NCBI GenBank assembly: GCA_002356515.1
Contig: AP017605.1
Coordinates: 4,845,001-4,909,000, forward strand
DNA length: 64,000 nt
Origin: Mesorhizobium loti
Lineage (GTDB): Bacteria; Pseudomonadota; Alphaproteobacteria; Rhizobiales; Rhizobiaceae
Direction: 5' to 3'
Positions 17,445 through 25,509 of the stretch are shown in pieces. The notes beneath the pieces were generated by a model, which had not been told where the DNA came from, made no database searches, and saw only the letters and a program-made list of their open reading frames with translations. The position numbers were made by a program, and so were the translations under genes. Each line of letters opens with the position of its first letter. The first letter of the stretch is position 1.

Positions 17445-18467
17445 TCAGGCCGGGCGCTTGACCCGGCTTTTCAGCGTCTCGTAGCCACGCGCGCCCAGCA
17501 GGGCGCGGGCCAAGGCCTTGGCGGCGCCCTTGCGGCCTTCCTGCGAGTTGACCTGCCGCAGCCTGGCCGGCAGGTTGCGCGCCGCCTGGCCGAGCGCCGG
17601 CAGCGACAGCGTGTCGGGAAAGCTGACTATGTGCGTTTCGACGCACAGCACCGGCTTGCCCGACAGCTCCGTGATCTTCAGCGCCTGCGCGTGCTCGCTT
17701 TCGATGAACAGGATGGCGTTGGATTTCCGGTAGAAATCGGCCTTGAAACTGCCATGCGCGCCAAGCCGCTGGCGCTCCGCCTTGCTTGGCAGGTCGAGCA
17801 TGATCAGTTGGTCGTACAGGATCCCATTCCTGGCCAGCCAGGCCTCGGTCAGCGCGCGGTATTTCTCCAGCCGACTGGTGACCAGCCAGCCGATCCTGTG
17901 GGTCGGGGCATGAAGCGGCCGCGCTTCGCTGAGGAATTTCTCATAGGCCGGACCGTCGTCGTTTTCCGCTTCGGTCGGGTCGAGGCACAACACGCCATCG
18001 ATATCGACGCAGCATTGCGCCAGGAATTTGTGATGCATGAAATTCCACTGGAACATGCGCGGATGCAGCACCACCTCGAAGACGAGGTCGGTTTCCGGGT
18101 GCTTCGGCTCCAGGCCGAACACCGCGGCATAGATGAAATCGCCCTCGATGCCGGCGGCCTCGATACGGGCGCGGGCATCGCGCATGGCGTTGCCGCCGGC
18201 GATGCTGTCGTCGATCACCAGCACCTTGCGCATGTCGGCGACCTTGCGGTCGAGTGCGGCGCGGCGCTTGGTGATGCCTGACGTGTAGACCCGGCCTTCC
18301 AGGAAGGAGTCCAGGTCGGTCATCGGAATGTTCGCCGCAAGGCTGACAAGCGTCGCCGCCAGCACGCCGCTTCTGGGGACGCCGACCACCAGGTCGATGT
18401 CGCGCGGCAGCCGGTGAAGGTTGCTGACGATCGTGTCGTTCATGTCGGAGATCGATCGGTAGTGCAT
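17445..18467 (-). CDS. phosphoribosyltransferase fused to a HAD-like phosphatase domain
   Basis: 340 residues. The N-terminal half (about 1-150) is a type I phosphoribosyltransferase: VVGVPRSGVLAATL, then the PRPP-binding loop KVLVIDDSIAGGNAM near residue 82. The C-terminal half opens with CCVDIDGVLCLDPTE near residue 150, the DxDG motif of HAD hydrolases, and has WLVTSRLEKY, the HAD motif II Thr/Ser region. Such a fusion is not a known purine or pyrimidine salvage enzyme; it lies just behind the flippase gene in the exo island, 52 bases downstream on the same strand. The reaction is unknown; a phosphosugar role is possible. Confidence 0.72.
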   Translation of the reverse strand: MHYRSISDMNDTIVSNLHRLPRDIDLVVGVPRSGVLAATLVSLAANIPMTDLDSFLEGRVYTSGITKRRAALDRKVADMRKVLVIDDSIAGGNAMRDARARIEAAGIEGDFIYAAVFGLEPKHPETDLVFEVVLHPRMFQWNFMHHKFLAQCCVDIDGVLCLDPTEAENDDGPAYEKFLSEARPLHAPTHRIGWLVTSRLEKYRALTEAWLARNGILYDQLIMLDLPSKAERQRLGAHGSFKADFYRKSNAILFIESEHAQALKITELSGKPVLCVETHIVSFPDTLSLPALGQAARNLPARLRQVNSQEGRKGAAKALARALLGARGYETLKSRVKRPA

Positions 18468-18519
18468 GGATCAGACCTATGCTCGTGTGGATATTGGGTA
18501 GCCGGCAAAGGCGCCGAAA

Positions 18520-20016
18520 TTATTGCGCCTCGCGCGGCGTTGCCGCCGGCTGTCTGGCCGGCAGCATCTTCAGGGCCTCGCGCAAGGCCTCACGGCCGGA
18601 TGCGAAGGCCAGCGCGATGACGATGGTGATGAGGTAGGCAAGAATGGCGCCGCTGGCCAAGGCGATGACATGCTGCTGCGGCAGCATCGGCTTGATCAGC
18701 CAGATCGCCGCCAGCGCCAGATGGGCGCCGAGCACGAACGGCGTTGCCCCACGCAGCACATGGCTCGCCTGCAGCGGCCCGCTTTTGCCGACATAGAGCC
18801 ACAGGAACGGCGTGCGCAGATATTCGCTGACGGCGTAGGCGATCGCCACGCCGAGCGCGCCATAGGGCAGGCCGATCGCGAAGGCGAGCACCGAGGTCAC
18901 GGCGGTGATGATGCCCCAGCGCATGAAGTCGCCGGAGCGGCCCTGGCTGACGAAAAGCCAGCCCGCCGGGTTGTTGAGCGGCTGCAGCAACCCGGCAAAG
19001 CCGAGCGCCAGGAAGATCGCGGCGCTTGCGCGCCACTGCTCGCCGAGCACGAAGGGGATCAGCACGTCCGACATGGCGGTGGCGAAGGCGACACCGGGCA
19101 ACGCCACCAAAAGGATCAGCGGCATCACGCGCAGATAGGCGCTGCGGTAGCGGTCCGGCTCGTCCTTCAGCCTGGACAGCGCCGGCACCATGACCTTCGA
19201 CAGCGGATTGGTGATCTGGCTGAGCGGGAACAGAAGCAGCTTGTAGGCACGGTCATAAAGGCCGAGTTGCTGCTCGCCCCAATATTTGCCGATCAGCACA
19301 TTGTCGAGGTTGCGGGCGAAGAAATTGGCGAAGTTGAAACCGGTGATGCCGGCGCCGAAATTGATCAGCTCGCCGATGCCAGAGACCTTGCGCGGCAGGC
19401 CGGGCCGCCAGCGCGAGCTTGCCCAGTAGCACAGCGTCGGCAGCACCGCACCGGTCAGCGTGCCCGCAAACAACGCCCAGTAAGAGCGGTCGATGAAAGT
19501 CCAGGCTATCGATACGGCCAGCCCGGCGATGGCGCTGGCGACATCGATGACCGCCAGGCGGCCGAACTGCATGCGCCGCGTCAAAAGCGCCAGATGTTGG
19601 GCGCCAAGCCCGTAGGCCATGATCTGCAGCCCGAAGGCAGCCACCAGCCCGGCCACGCGCGGCTCGCCGTAGAAGGCGGCGACCAGTGGTGCCGCACCCG
19701 CGAGCACGCAGGCCAGGATGGCACTGACGGCGACATTGATCCAGAAGAGGTAGTTCACCTCCTCGTGCCTTATGCCGGATTTCTGGATCGTCGCCTGGGT
19801 CAGGCCGAAATCCTGGAACAGCGCGATGAAGGCCAGCACCGGCGCACACATCGCCACCACGCCGAAATCCTGTGGCGACAACAGCCGCGACAGCACGATG
19901 ACGGATATGATCTGTGTCGCGACCCGCACCGATTGCGACATGGCGGTCACCACCGCGCCGCGCCCGACCGATTTGCGCAGCGAGCCTTCCGGCGGATCGA
20001 ATGGGTTGGCTTCCAA
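18520..20016 (-). CDS. exoT: Wzx-type polysaccharide flippase (ExoT-like)
   Basis: 498 residues with about 12-14 predicted membrane helices throughout and no soluble domain. The start region SLRKSVGRGAVVTAMSQSVRVATQIISVIVLSRLLSPQDFG is typical of the MOP/PST family polysaccharide translocases such as ExoT and AmsL. It would flip undecaprenyl-linked repeat units across the inner membrane. The start is TTG at 20016 with AGGA nine bases upstream. Divergent from exoL across about 190 bases. The assignment to ExoT rather than another Wzx rests on the neighbouring exo genes. Confidence 0.78.
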   Translation of the reverse strand: MEANPFDPPEGSLRKSVGRGAVVTAMSQSVRVATQIISVIVLSRLLSPQDFGVVAMCAPVLAFIALFQDFGLTQATIQKSGIRHEEVNYLFWINVAVSAILACVLAGAAPLVAAFYGEPRVAGLVAAFGLQIMAYGLGAQHLALLTRRMQFGRLAVIDVASAIAGLAVSIAWTFIDRSYWALFAGTLTGAVLPTLCYWASSRWRPGLPRKVSGIGELINFGAGITGFNFANFFARNLDNVLIGKYWGEQQLGLYDRAYKLLLFPLSQITNPLSKVMVPALSRLKDEPDRYRSAYLRVMPLILLVALPGVAFATAMSDVLIPFVLGEQWRASAAIFLALGFAGLLQPLNNPAGWLFVSQGRSGDFMRWGIITAVTSVLAFAIGLPYGALGVAIAYAVSEYLRTPFLWLYVGKSGPLQASHVLRGATPFVLGAHLALAAIWLIKPMLPQQHVIALASGAILAYLITIVIALAFASGREALREALKMLPARQPAATPREAQ

Positions 20017-20204
20017 ATTCAGGATTCCTGATTTTTGCGCGGATTTCCGACACCTTGAAAATCCACGACCGCCGCCGTCCCCAAACTACGGCAATAATTT
20101 TGCAGTGCAACAGAAAATGTCCATCGCCGCGCCAAAAATGTTGCGATGCAGCAAGAGCTGTACTAGCATCCCTTTGGGTGGGGTCAAACAGCGGTCGAGT
20201 TTTC
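20017..20204. promoter_or_regulatory. divergent promoter region exoT / exoL
   Basis: 188 bases separate the divergent exoT-like and exoL starts, so promoters for both directions and any common exo regulator site must lie here. It is AT-richer than the genes and has related elements TTGCAGTGCAACA (20100-20112) and TTGCGATGCAGCA (20139-20151) about 40 bases apart, a possible paired binding site. No confident -35/-10 was placed. Confidence 0.45.
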
Positions 20205-21377
20205 ATGCTGCATGTCTTGTACCTGGTGCACGATGTCTCCGATCCGGCGGTTCGCCGACGGATCACAATGCTCAGGACAGGCGGTGCCCGGGTTACCCTG
20301 GCTGGCTTTCGCCGCACCGCGACCCCGATTGCCGATATTGAAGGATTGCAGCCGATCGACCTTGGCGCGACGCGTGATGGCCGATTCGCCCAGCGCCTGG
20401 CGGCGGTGGCGAAAGCGACGGTTTCGATAGGCTCGAAGCTGAGGGGCACGCCGCGGCCCGATCTCATCATCGCGCGCAATCTGGAAATGCTGGCGCTGGC
20501 CCGTCGCGCCAGGTCGGCTTTCGGTGCCACGGTGCCGATCGTCTATGAATGCCTCGACATCCACCGTCTGGTGCTTCGCGACGATGTTTTGGGCAAGGCA
20601 CTGCGCGCCACCGAGCGCCATCTGGCGCGCGACGTGAAGCTGCTGGTGACCAGTTCGCCCGCCTTCATCGCCAATTATTTCAAACCTTTCCGCCAGGTCG
20701 CCGCCCCCGTCGAGCTGGTCGAGAACAAATATTTCGAGGCAGCGGCGATCTTGCCCGGCGAGCGTGAGGCGGTGGAAGCGCCTGTCGCCCCGCCATGGCG
20801 GATCGGTTGGTTCGGAGCGCTGCGCTGCCGACGCTCGCTCAAGCTGCTGGCCGATTTCACCCACCGTATGGATGGACGTTTCGAAGTGGTGCTGCGCGGG
20901 CGTCCGGCGCTCTCCGAATTCCCGGATTTCCATGCCTTCGTCGATGCCGAACCCTATCTGTCCTTTCGCGGACCCTACCGCAACCCGGAGGACATGGCGG
21001 CGATCTACCAGGACGTCCATTTCTCCTGGGCGATTGATTTCTTCGAAGAGGGGCAGAATTCGGAATGGCTGCTGCCCAACCGCCTCTATGAAGGCTGCCG
21101 CTTCGGCGCGGTGCCGATCTCGATGGGCCATACGGAAACCGGACGCTTCCTCAGCCGGCAGGACATCGGCATCCTGTTGCCCAAGGCGACGCCCGACGCG
21201 CTCGAAACAGCACTCGGCAAGATGGAGGAGCACCGCTTCGGCAGGCTCAAGGCGCGCGTGCTTGCTCACAATCCGAGGACGTGGAGCTACGATCGCAGCG
21301 ACTGCAGGGCACTGGTCGAAAAACTGCGCCGCCTGACCACCGTGCGCGAGCCCCTCGCGACCGAGGCCCTGGCATAG
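20205..21377 (+). CDS. exoL: succinoglycan-type glycosyltransferase ExoL
   Basis: 390 residues from ATG 20205. MLHVLYLVHDVSDPAVRRRITML and GGARVTLAGFRR at the N-terminus, RPDLIIARNLEMLALA, and the C-terminal PNRLYEGCRFGAVPIS donor-side motif are characteristic of ExoL-type GT-B enzymes, which add a glucose in the succinoglycan repeat unit. Cytoplasmic or membrane-associated. First gene of an operon followed 15 bases later by exoA. The open frame extends about 97 codons upstream but that part has no family similarity. Identity is supported by the conserved L-A-M-O-N-P order. Confidence 0.83.
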   Translation: MLHVLYLVHDVSDPAVRRRITMLRTGGARVTLAGFRRTATPIADIEGLQPIDLGATRDGRFAQRLAAVAKATVSIGSKLRGTPRPDLIIARNLEMLALARRARSAFGATVPIVYECLDIHRLVLRDDVLGKALRATERHLARDVKLLVTSSPAFIANYFKPFRQVAAPVELVENKYFEAAAILPGEREAVEAPVAPPWRIGWFGALRCRRSLKLLADFTHRMDGRFEVVLRGRPALSEFPDFHAFVDAEPYLSFRGPYRNPEDMAAIYQDVHFSWAIDFFEEGQNSEWLLPNRLYEGCRFGAVPISMGHTETGRFLSRQDIGILLPKATPDALETALGKMEEHRFGRLKARVLAHNPRTWSYDRSDCRALVEKLRRLTTVREPLATEALA

Positions 21378-21392
21378 GATGAACATCGCCCG

Positions 21393-22382
21393 ATGACGCA
21401 AGCGCTTCCCTCCAGCCTGATCGTGATCCCCTGCCTGAACGAGGCAGCCCATATCGGTGCGCTGCTCGGCCAGCTCTGCCCGGCGGCGGCAAGGCTTGGC
21501 GCCCGGATCGTCGTTGCCGATGGCGGCAGCACCGACGGCACGCTGGCCATTGTCGAGCAGATCGCCGCCAAGGACCCGCGCGTCATCCTGATGCACAACA
21601 AGCGGCGCATCCAGAGCGCGGCGATCAATCTCGCCGTCGGCACCTATGGTGAAGGCGCGCAGTATCTCATTCGCATCGACGCGCATGGCGGCTATCCCGA
21701 CGATTACTGTGACCGGCTGCTCGAGGAAGCACTGGCCACATCAGCCGATTCGGTCGTGGTTTCGATGCTGACCAGCGGCAGCGGCGCCGTGCAGAAATCG
21801 GTTGCGGCGGCGCAGAATTCGAAACTCGGCACCGGTGGTTCCAAGCATCGTCACCTCTCCGCCGGAGAATGGGTCGACCACGGCCATCACGCGCTGATGC
21901 GGATATCGGCCTTTGGCGCAGTCGGTGGCTACGACGAAACCTTCAGCCACAATGAGGATGCCGAGCTCGACTACCGGCTGCGGCAGGCCGGCTACAAGAT
22001 CTGGATGAGCGGCAAGACGCAGATGGTCTACTATCCGCGCGCCTCGCTCAAGGGTCTGTATTTCCAGTATCTCGGCTATGGCCGTGGCCGCGCCAAGAAT
22101 GTGCTGAAGCACCGCGTCATCCCGAAAGTCCGGCAGATGGTGCCGCTGGCGGTCTTCCCGGTGGTTCTTCTCGCGGCCTTCTCCTTCGTGCACTGGATCG
22201 CGGCGGTGCCGTTGCTGATCTGGGCTTCGGTGTGCCTGGGCTACGGCCTGGTGACGGCCATTCGCCAGCGCAATGCCGATATCGCGCTGGCCGGTGTCTC
22301 GGCCATGGTCATGCATTTCGGCTGGTCCGTCGGCTTCTGGCTACAGCTTCTCGGCCTCGGCGCGCGACGCGGGGTGGCGTGA
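21393..22382 (+). CDS. exoA: succinoglycan-type beta-1,3-glucosyltransferase ExoA
   Basis: 329 residues. GT2 start LIVIPCLNEAAHIGALL, VVADGGSTDGTLAIV, RIDAHGGYPDDY with the DxH-type metal site of ExoA, then GGYDETFSHNEDAELDYRLRQAG with the acceptor ED motif. Two or more membrane helices occupy the C-terminal 90 residues (VPLAVFPVVLLAAFSFVHW and following), anchoring it to the inner membrane. In Sinorhizobium ExoA adds the second sugar (first glucose) to galactosyl-lipid. Stop overlaps the exoM start as TGATG. Confidence 0.88.
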   Translation: MTQALPSSLIVIPCLNEAAHIGALLGQLCPAAARLGARIVVADGGSTDGTLAIVEQIAAKDPRVILMHNKRRIQSAAINLAVGTYGEGAQYLIRIDAHGGYPDDYCDRLLEEALATSADSVVVSMLTSGSGAVQKSVAAAQNSKLGTGGSKHRHLSAGEWVDHGHHALMRISAFGAVGGYDETFSHNEDAELDYRLRQAGYKIWMSGKTQMVYYPRASLKGLYFQYLGYGRGRAKNVLKHRVIPKVRQMVPLAVFPVVLLAAFSFVHWIAAVPLLIWASVCLGYGLVTAIRQRNADIALAGVSAMVMHFGWSVGFWLQLLGLGARRGVA

Positions 22383-23332
22383 TGGCGGTTCAGGTCAAGA
22401 ACCGCAGCATCGACATCGGCGTGTGCACGTTCCGCCGGCCGGAACTGGCCGACACGCTGCGCTCGCTCGCCACCATGGAGATGCCTGAGGGCTTTGATAT
22501 CAGCGTCATCGTCGCCGACAATGACGACACCCCGAGCGCCCAGGCGCTGGTGACGGCGCTGACGCAGGAGTTGAAATTGCCGATCCGCTACCGGCATGCC
22601 CCGGCGCGCAACATCTCGGTCGCTCGCAACGCTTGCCTCGATGCCAGCGCGGCGGATTTCCTCGCCTTCATCGACGACGACGAGACTGCTTCCACCCGCT
22701 GGCTGGCCGAACTGGTGGCGACGGCCGGGGAAAGTGGTGCAACGGCCGTGCTCGGCCCGGTGCGGGCGCTTTATCGCCCGGATGCACCGGACTGGATGCG
22801 GCGCGGCGATTTCCACTCGACCTTGCCGGTCTGGGTGCGCGGCGAGATCCGCACCGGCTACACCTGCAACGTCCTGCTGCGCATGGGTTCGGACAGCCTG
22901 CGCGGCCGTCGCTTCAGCCTGGCGCGCGGCCAGACCGGCGGCGAGGATACCGAGTTCTTCGATCAGATGGTCAAGGCCGGCGGGCGCATCGCCTTTGCGC
23001 AAGAGGCCTGGGTGGACGAGGTGGTGCCGCGCTCGAGAGCCGCGTTCGACTGGCTCGGCCGCCGCCGTTTTCGCGTCGGTCAGACGCATGGCCACCTCCT
23101 GGGCAGCAATACGCGAGGCATCGGGCTGATCAAGCATGTCGGCCTGGCCTCCGCAAAGGCAGCCTTTTGTTTCGCCGCCGCACTTCCCGTCGTCGCCAGC
23201 CCGGTGCGCAGGAACCGCAGCGTGCTGCGCGGCATCATGCATGTCGGCGTCGTCAGCGGCCTTGTCGGCGTCCGCGAAATCCGCCTCTACGGCCAATCCT
23301 CACCTGCGGAAGGAGGCAAGCGTGCAGCCTGA
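22382..23332 (+). CDS. exoM: succinoglycan-type glucosyltransferase ExoM
   Basis: 316 residues. DIGVCTFRRPELADTLRSL, VIVADNDDTPSAQALV, the GT2 segment ARNISVARNACLDAS and FLAFIDDDE (DxD-type metal site) match ExoM, which adds a beta-1,4 glucose to the growing lipid-linked unit. GGEDTEFFDQMVKAGG is the acceptor-side motif. The ATG overlaps the exoA stop by one base and its end overlaps exoO by 11 bases, showing tight coupling in the exo operon. Confidence 0.88.
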   Translation: MAVQVKNRSIDIGVCTFRRPELADTLRSLATMEMPEGFDISVIVADNDDTPSAQALVTALTQELKLPIRYRHAPARNISVARNACLDASAADFLAFIDDDETASTRWLAELVATAGESGATAVLGPVRALYRPDAPDWMRRGDFHSTLPVWVRGEIRTGYTCNVLLRMGSDSLRGRRFSLARGQTGGEDTEFFDQMVKAGGRIAFAQEAWVDEVVPRSRAAFDWLGRRRFRVGQTHGHLLGSNTRGIGLIKHVGLASAKAAFCFAAALPVVASPVRRNRSVLRGIMHVGVVSGLVGVREIRLYGQSSPAEGGKRAA

Positions 23333-24290
23333 CGTCTCCTTCGTCCCCGATGTTTCCGTTGTGATTGCGGCCTACAATGCCGAGGCGACGCTCGACAGGG
23401 CGATCGCCAGCGCCATCGCGCAGAAGGGCGTCAGCGTCGAGATCATCGTCGTCGACGACCAGTCGCGTGATGCCACGCTCGATGTTGCGCGGGCCTACCC
23501 GCAGGACATCGTGCGCGTCGTCGCCCTGGCCACGAATCGCGGTCCCGGCGGCGCCCGAAATGCCGGGCTCGACGTCGCCCGCGGCAGGTGGATCGCGGTT
23601 CTCGATTCCGACGATGCCGTCTTTCCCGGCCGTCTCGCCGCCATGATCGGCCGCGCCGAAAAAGCCGATGCCCAGATCGCCGTCGACAATCTCCAGGTCG
23701 TCCGCGAGGACGGGGTCGTCGAGGATGCGATGTTCCCACTGCAGTATCTGGAAAGCCTGCGCGAGATTACGCTGGCCACCTACATCGCCGGCAACATCGT
23801 CTTCGAATCGAAATTCAACCTCGGCTACCTCAAGCCGATCTTCCAGCGCAAGTTCCTGGACGAGAACCGGCTTCGCTATGACGAGAAACTGAGGATCGGC
23901 GAGGACTACATCCTGTTTGCCGAGGCGCTCGCCAAGGGCGGCAGATGCGTGGTCGAGCCAGAGATCGGCTATGCCTATCATATCCGCAGCGGCTCCATCT
24001 CGCGTGTGCTCGAGCTTCACCATGTCGAAGCCATGCGCAAGGCGGATGCCGCATTCGCTCAGACCCATCGGATGGACGAGGCAGCCCAGGCGGCTTTCGC
24101 CCGGCGCGGCCGCAGCCTGCGCAAGGCGGCCTCCTTCCTGGCGATGGTTCAGCACATCAAGGCGCGGTCCCCGCTCAAGGCGATCCGGACGGCGCTCAGC
24201 GACCCGGCTGCGGTCAGGCATATGGGAATGCCGATCGCCGTGCGGTTGCGACGAGTAGCGGCACAGTTTGCCGTGGGGGCGGGGAGGTGA
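23322..24290 (+). CDS. exoO: succinoglycan-type glucosyltransferase ExoO
   Basis: 322 residues from GTG 23322, which has AAGGAGG six bases upstream inside the end of exoM. DVSVVIAAYNAEATLDRAIASAI, EIIVVDDQSRDATL and IAVLDSDDAVF (DSDD metal site) define GT2; LGYLKPIFQRKFLD...RLRYDEKLRIGEDYILF is the acceptor-side region shared with the GT2 gene at 8.5 kb. ExoO in Sinorhizobium adds a beta-1,6 glucose starting the side chain. Codon use and order fit the operon. Confidence 0.86.
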   Translation: MQPDVSFVPDVSVVIAAYNAEATLDRAIASAIAQKGVSVEIIVVDDQSRDATLDVARAYPQDIVRVVALATNRGPGGARNAGLDVARGRWIAVLDSDDAVFPGRLAAMIGRAEKADAQIAVDNLQVVREDGVVEDAMFPLQYLESLREITLATYIAGNIVFESKFNLGYLKPIFQRKFLDENRLRYDEKLRIGEDYILFAEALAKGGRCVVEPEIGYAYHIRSGSISRVLELHHVEAMRKADAAFAQTHRMDEAAQAAFARRGRSLRKAASFLAMVQHIKARSPLKAIRTALSDPAAVRHMGMPIAVRLRRVAAQFAVGAGR

Positions 24291-24364
24291 AGATGCAGGC
24301 ACATGGAGGGATTTTTCGTGGCCTGTGAAGGAACTGCAGTCGATCTCCTCAGAAGGAATTTGCG

Positions 24365-25261
24365 ATGAAGAAAATCAGGAAGGCCGTGATACCGGTGGCG
24401 GGGCTTGGAACACGGTTCCTGCCGGCGACCAAGTCGATGCCGAAGGAAATGCTTCCCGTCGTCGACAGGCCTGTCGTGCAATATGCGGTGGACGAGGCCT
24501 TCGAAGCCGGCATCGAGCACATTGTGTTCGTGACCGGCCGCAACAAGGCGGTCATCGAGGACTATTTCGACCTGCATCCGGAATTGATTGGAACCCTGGA
24601 GCAGACCGGCAAGAAGACCCAGCTGGAGGCGCTCGAAAGCATGCTGCCGGTGGCCGGCGCCACCTCTTTCATCCGCCAGCAGTCGCCGCAGGGCCTCGGC
24701 CACGCCGTCTGGTGCGCCCGCGAGGTCATCGGCAATGAGCCCTTCGCCCTGCTTTTGCCTGATATGGTCTCCTTCGGCGGGCGCGGCTGTCTGGCCGAAA
24801 CCGTCGACCTTTATGAGCGCACCGGCGGCAACGTCATCGCCGTGGAGCGTTGCGATCCGAGCGAGACCAACAAATACGGCATTGTCGGCCGCGGCGCCGA
24901 TGTCGGCGGTGGTTTCGAGGTCTCGGCCATGGTTGAAAAGCCGGCACCGGCCAACGCGCCGTCGAACTTCTACATCAACGGCCGCTACATCTTGCAGCCC
25001 GAGATCTTCGCGCTGCTGGGCAACCAGCAACGCGGCGCTGGCAACGAGATCCAGTTGACGGACGCCATGGTCCGCCTGTCGAAGGACCAGCCATTCTTCG
25101 CCCAGCCTTTCCTGGGTCGCATGTTCGATTGCGGGTCCAAGGAAGGCTTCATCCAGGCCAACATCGCCTTCGCGCTGTCGCGCAATGACATGAAGGGCCC
25201 GGTTTTCGAGATGCTTCAGGAGTTCGTCCGGTCGCATGAACGCCAGGAAGAAGCCGCATAA
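24365..25261 (+). CDS. exoN: UTP-glucose-1-phosphate uridylyltransferase (ExoN/GalU)
   Basis: 298 residues, the normal GalU length. [31 protein letters not shown] is the N-terminal nucleotide-binding and Lys-containing signature; YFDLHPELI and [21 protein letters not shown] carry the sugar-binding region. It makes UDP-glucose for the glycosyltransferases of the operon and for UDP-glucose dehydrogenase. Start ATG with AAGGA upstream, 74 bases after exoO. Called exoN because of its place between exoO and exoP; chemically it is a GalU. Confidence 0.92.
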   Translation: MKKIRKAVIPVAGLGTRFLPATKSMPKEMLPVVDRPVVQYAVDEAFEAGIEHIVFVTGRNKAVIEDYFDLHPELIGTLEQTGKKTQLEALESMLPVAGATSFIRQQSPQGLGHAVWCAREVIGNEPFALLLPDMVSFGGRGCLAETVDLYERTGGNVIAVERCDPSETNKYGIVGRGADVGGGFEVSAMVEKPAPANAPSNFYINGRYILQPEIFALLGNQQRGAGNEIQLTDAMVRLSKDQPFFAQPFLGRMFDCGSKEGFIQANIAFALSRNDMKGPVFEMLQEFVRSHERQEEAA

Positions 25262-25384
25262 TGCCCATCTTTCGGGAGTATTGCCGGATGGCTGGCGGCG
25301 AGGGGCCGACAGGCCCCCGCCGTCTGGCATGAAGCTTGCGTTGCTTCTTGGCAATGCTCCCGATCGTTGCGGCGCCTGCAAGCC

Positions 25385-25500
25385 CAAGCATGATCCCGGA
25401 AAGTGGCTCCCGGTTTCCGGAAAGATAATGCTTAAGAACTGAGACAGGTCATGATCCCGGAAGTTTCGGAAAAGATCATGCCCAAACAAAGAGATAGAGC
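25385..25500. repeat. rhizobial palindromic intergenic repeat before exoP
   Basis: Two copies of CATGATCCCGGAA (25389-25401 and 25450-25462) lie in a block with mirror-image partners such as GATCAT (25484-25489) and repeated CCGGAAA strings. The composition resembles the RIME/RIP families of rhizobial intergenic mosaic repeats. It separates exoN from exoP and could fold in the transcript, so exoP may be expressed at a different level. Confidence 0.5.
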
Positions 25501-25509
25501 CTCAACCCG

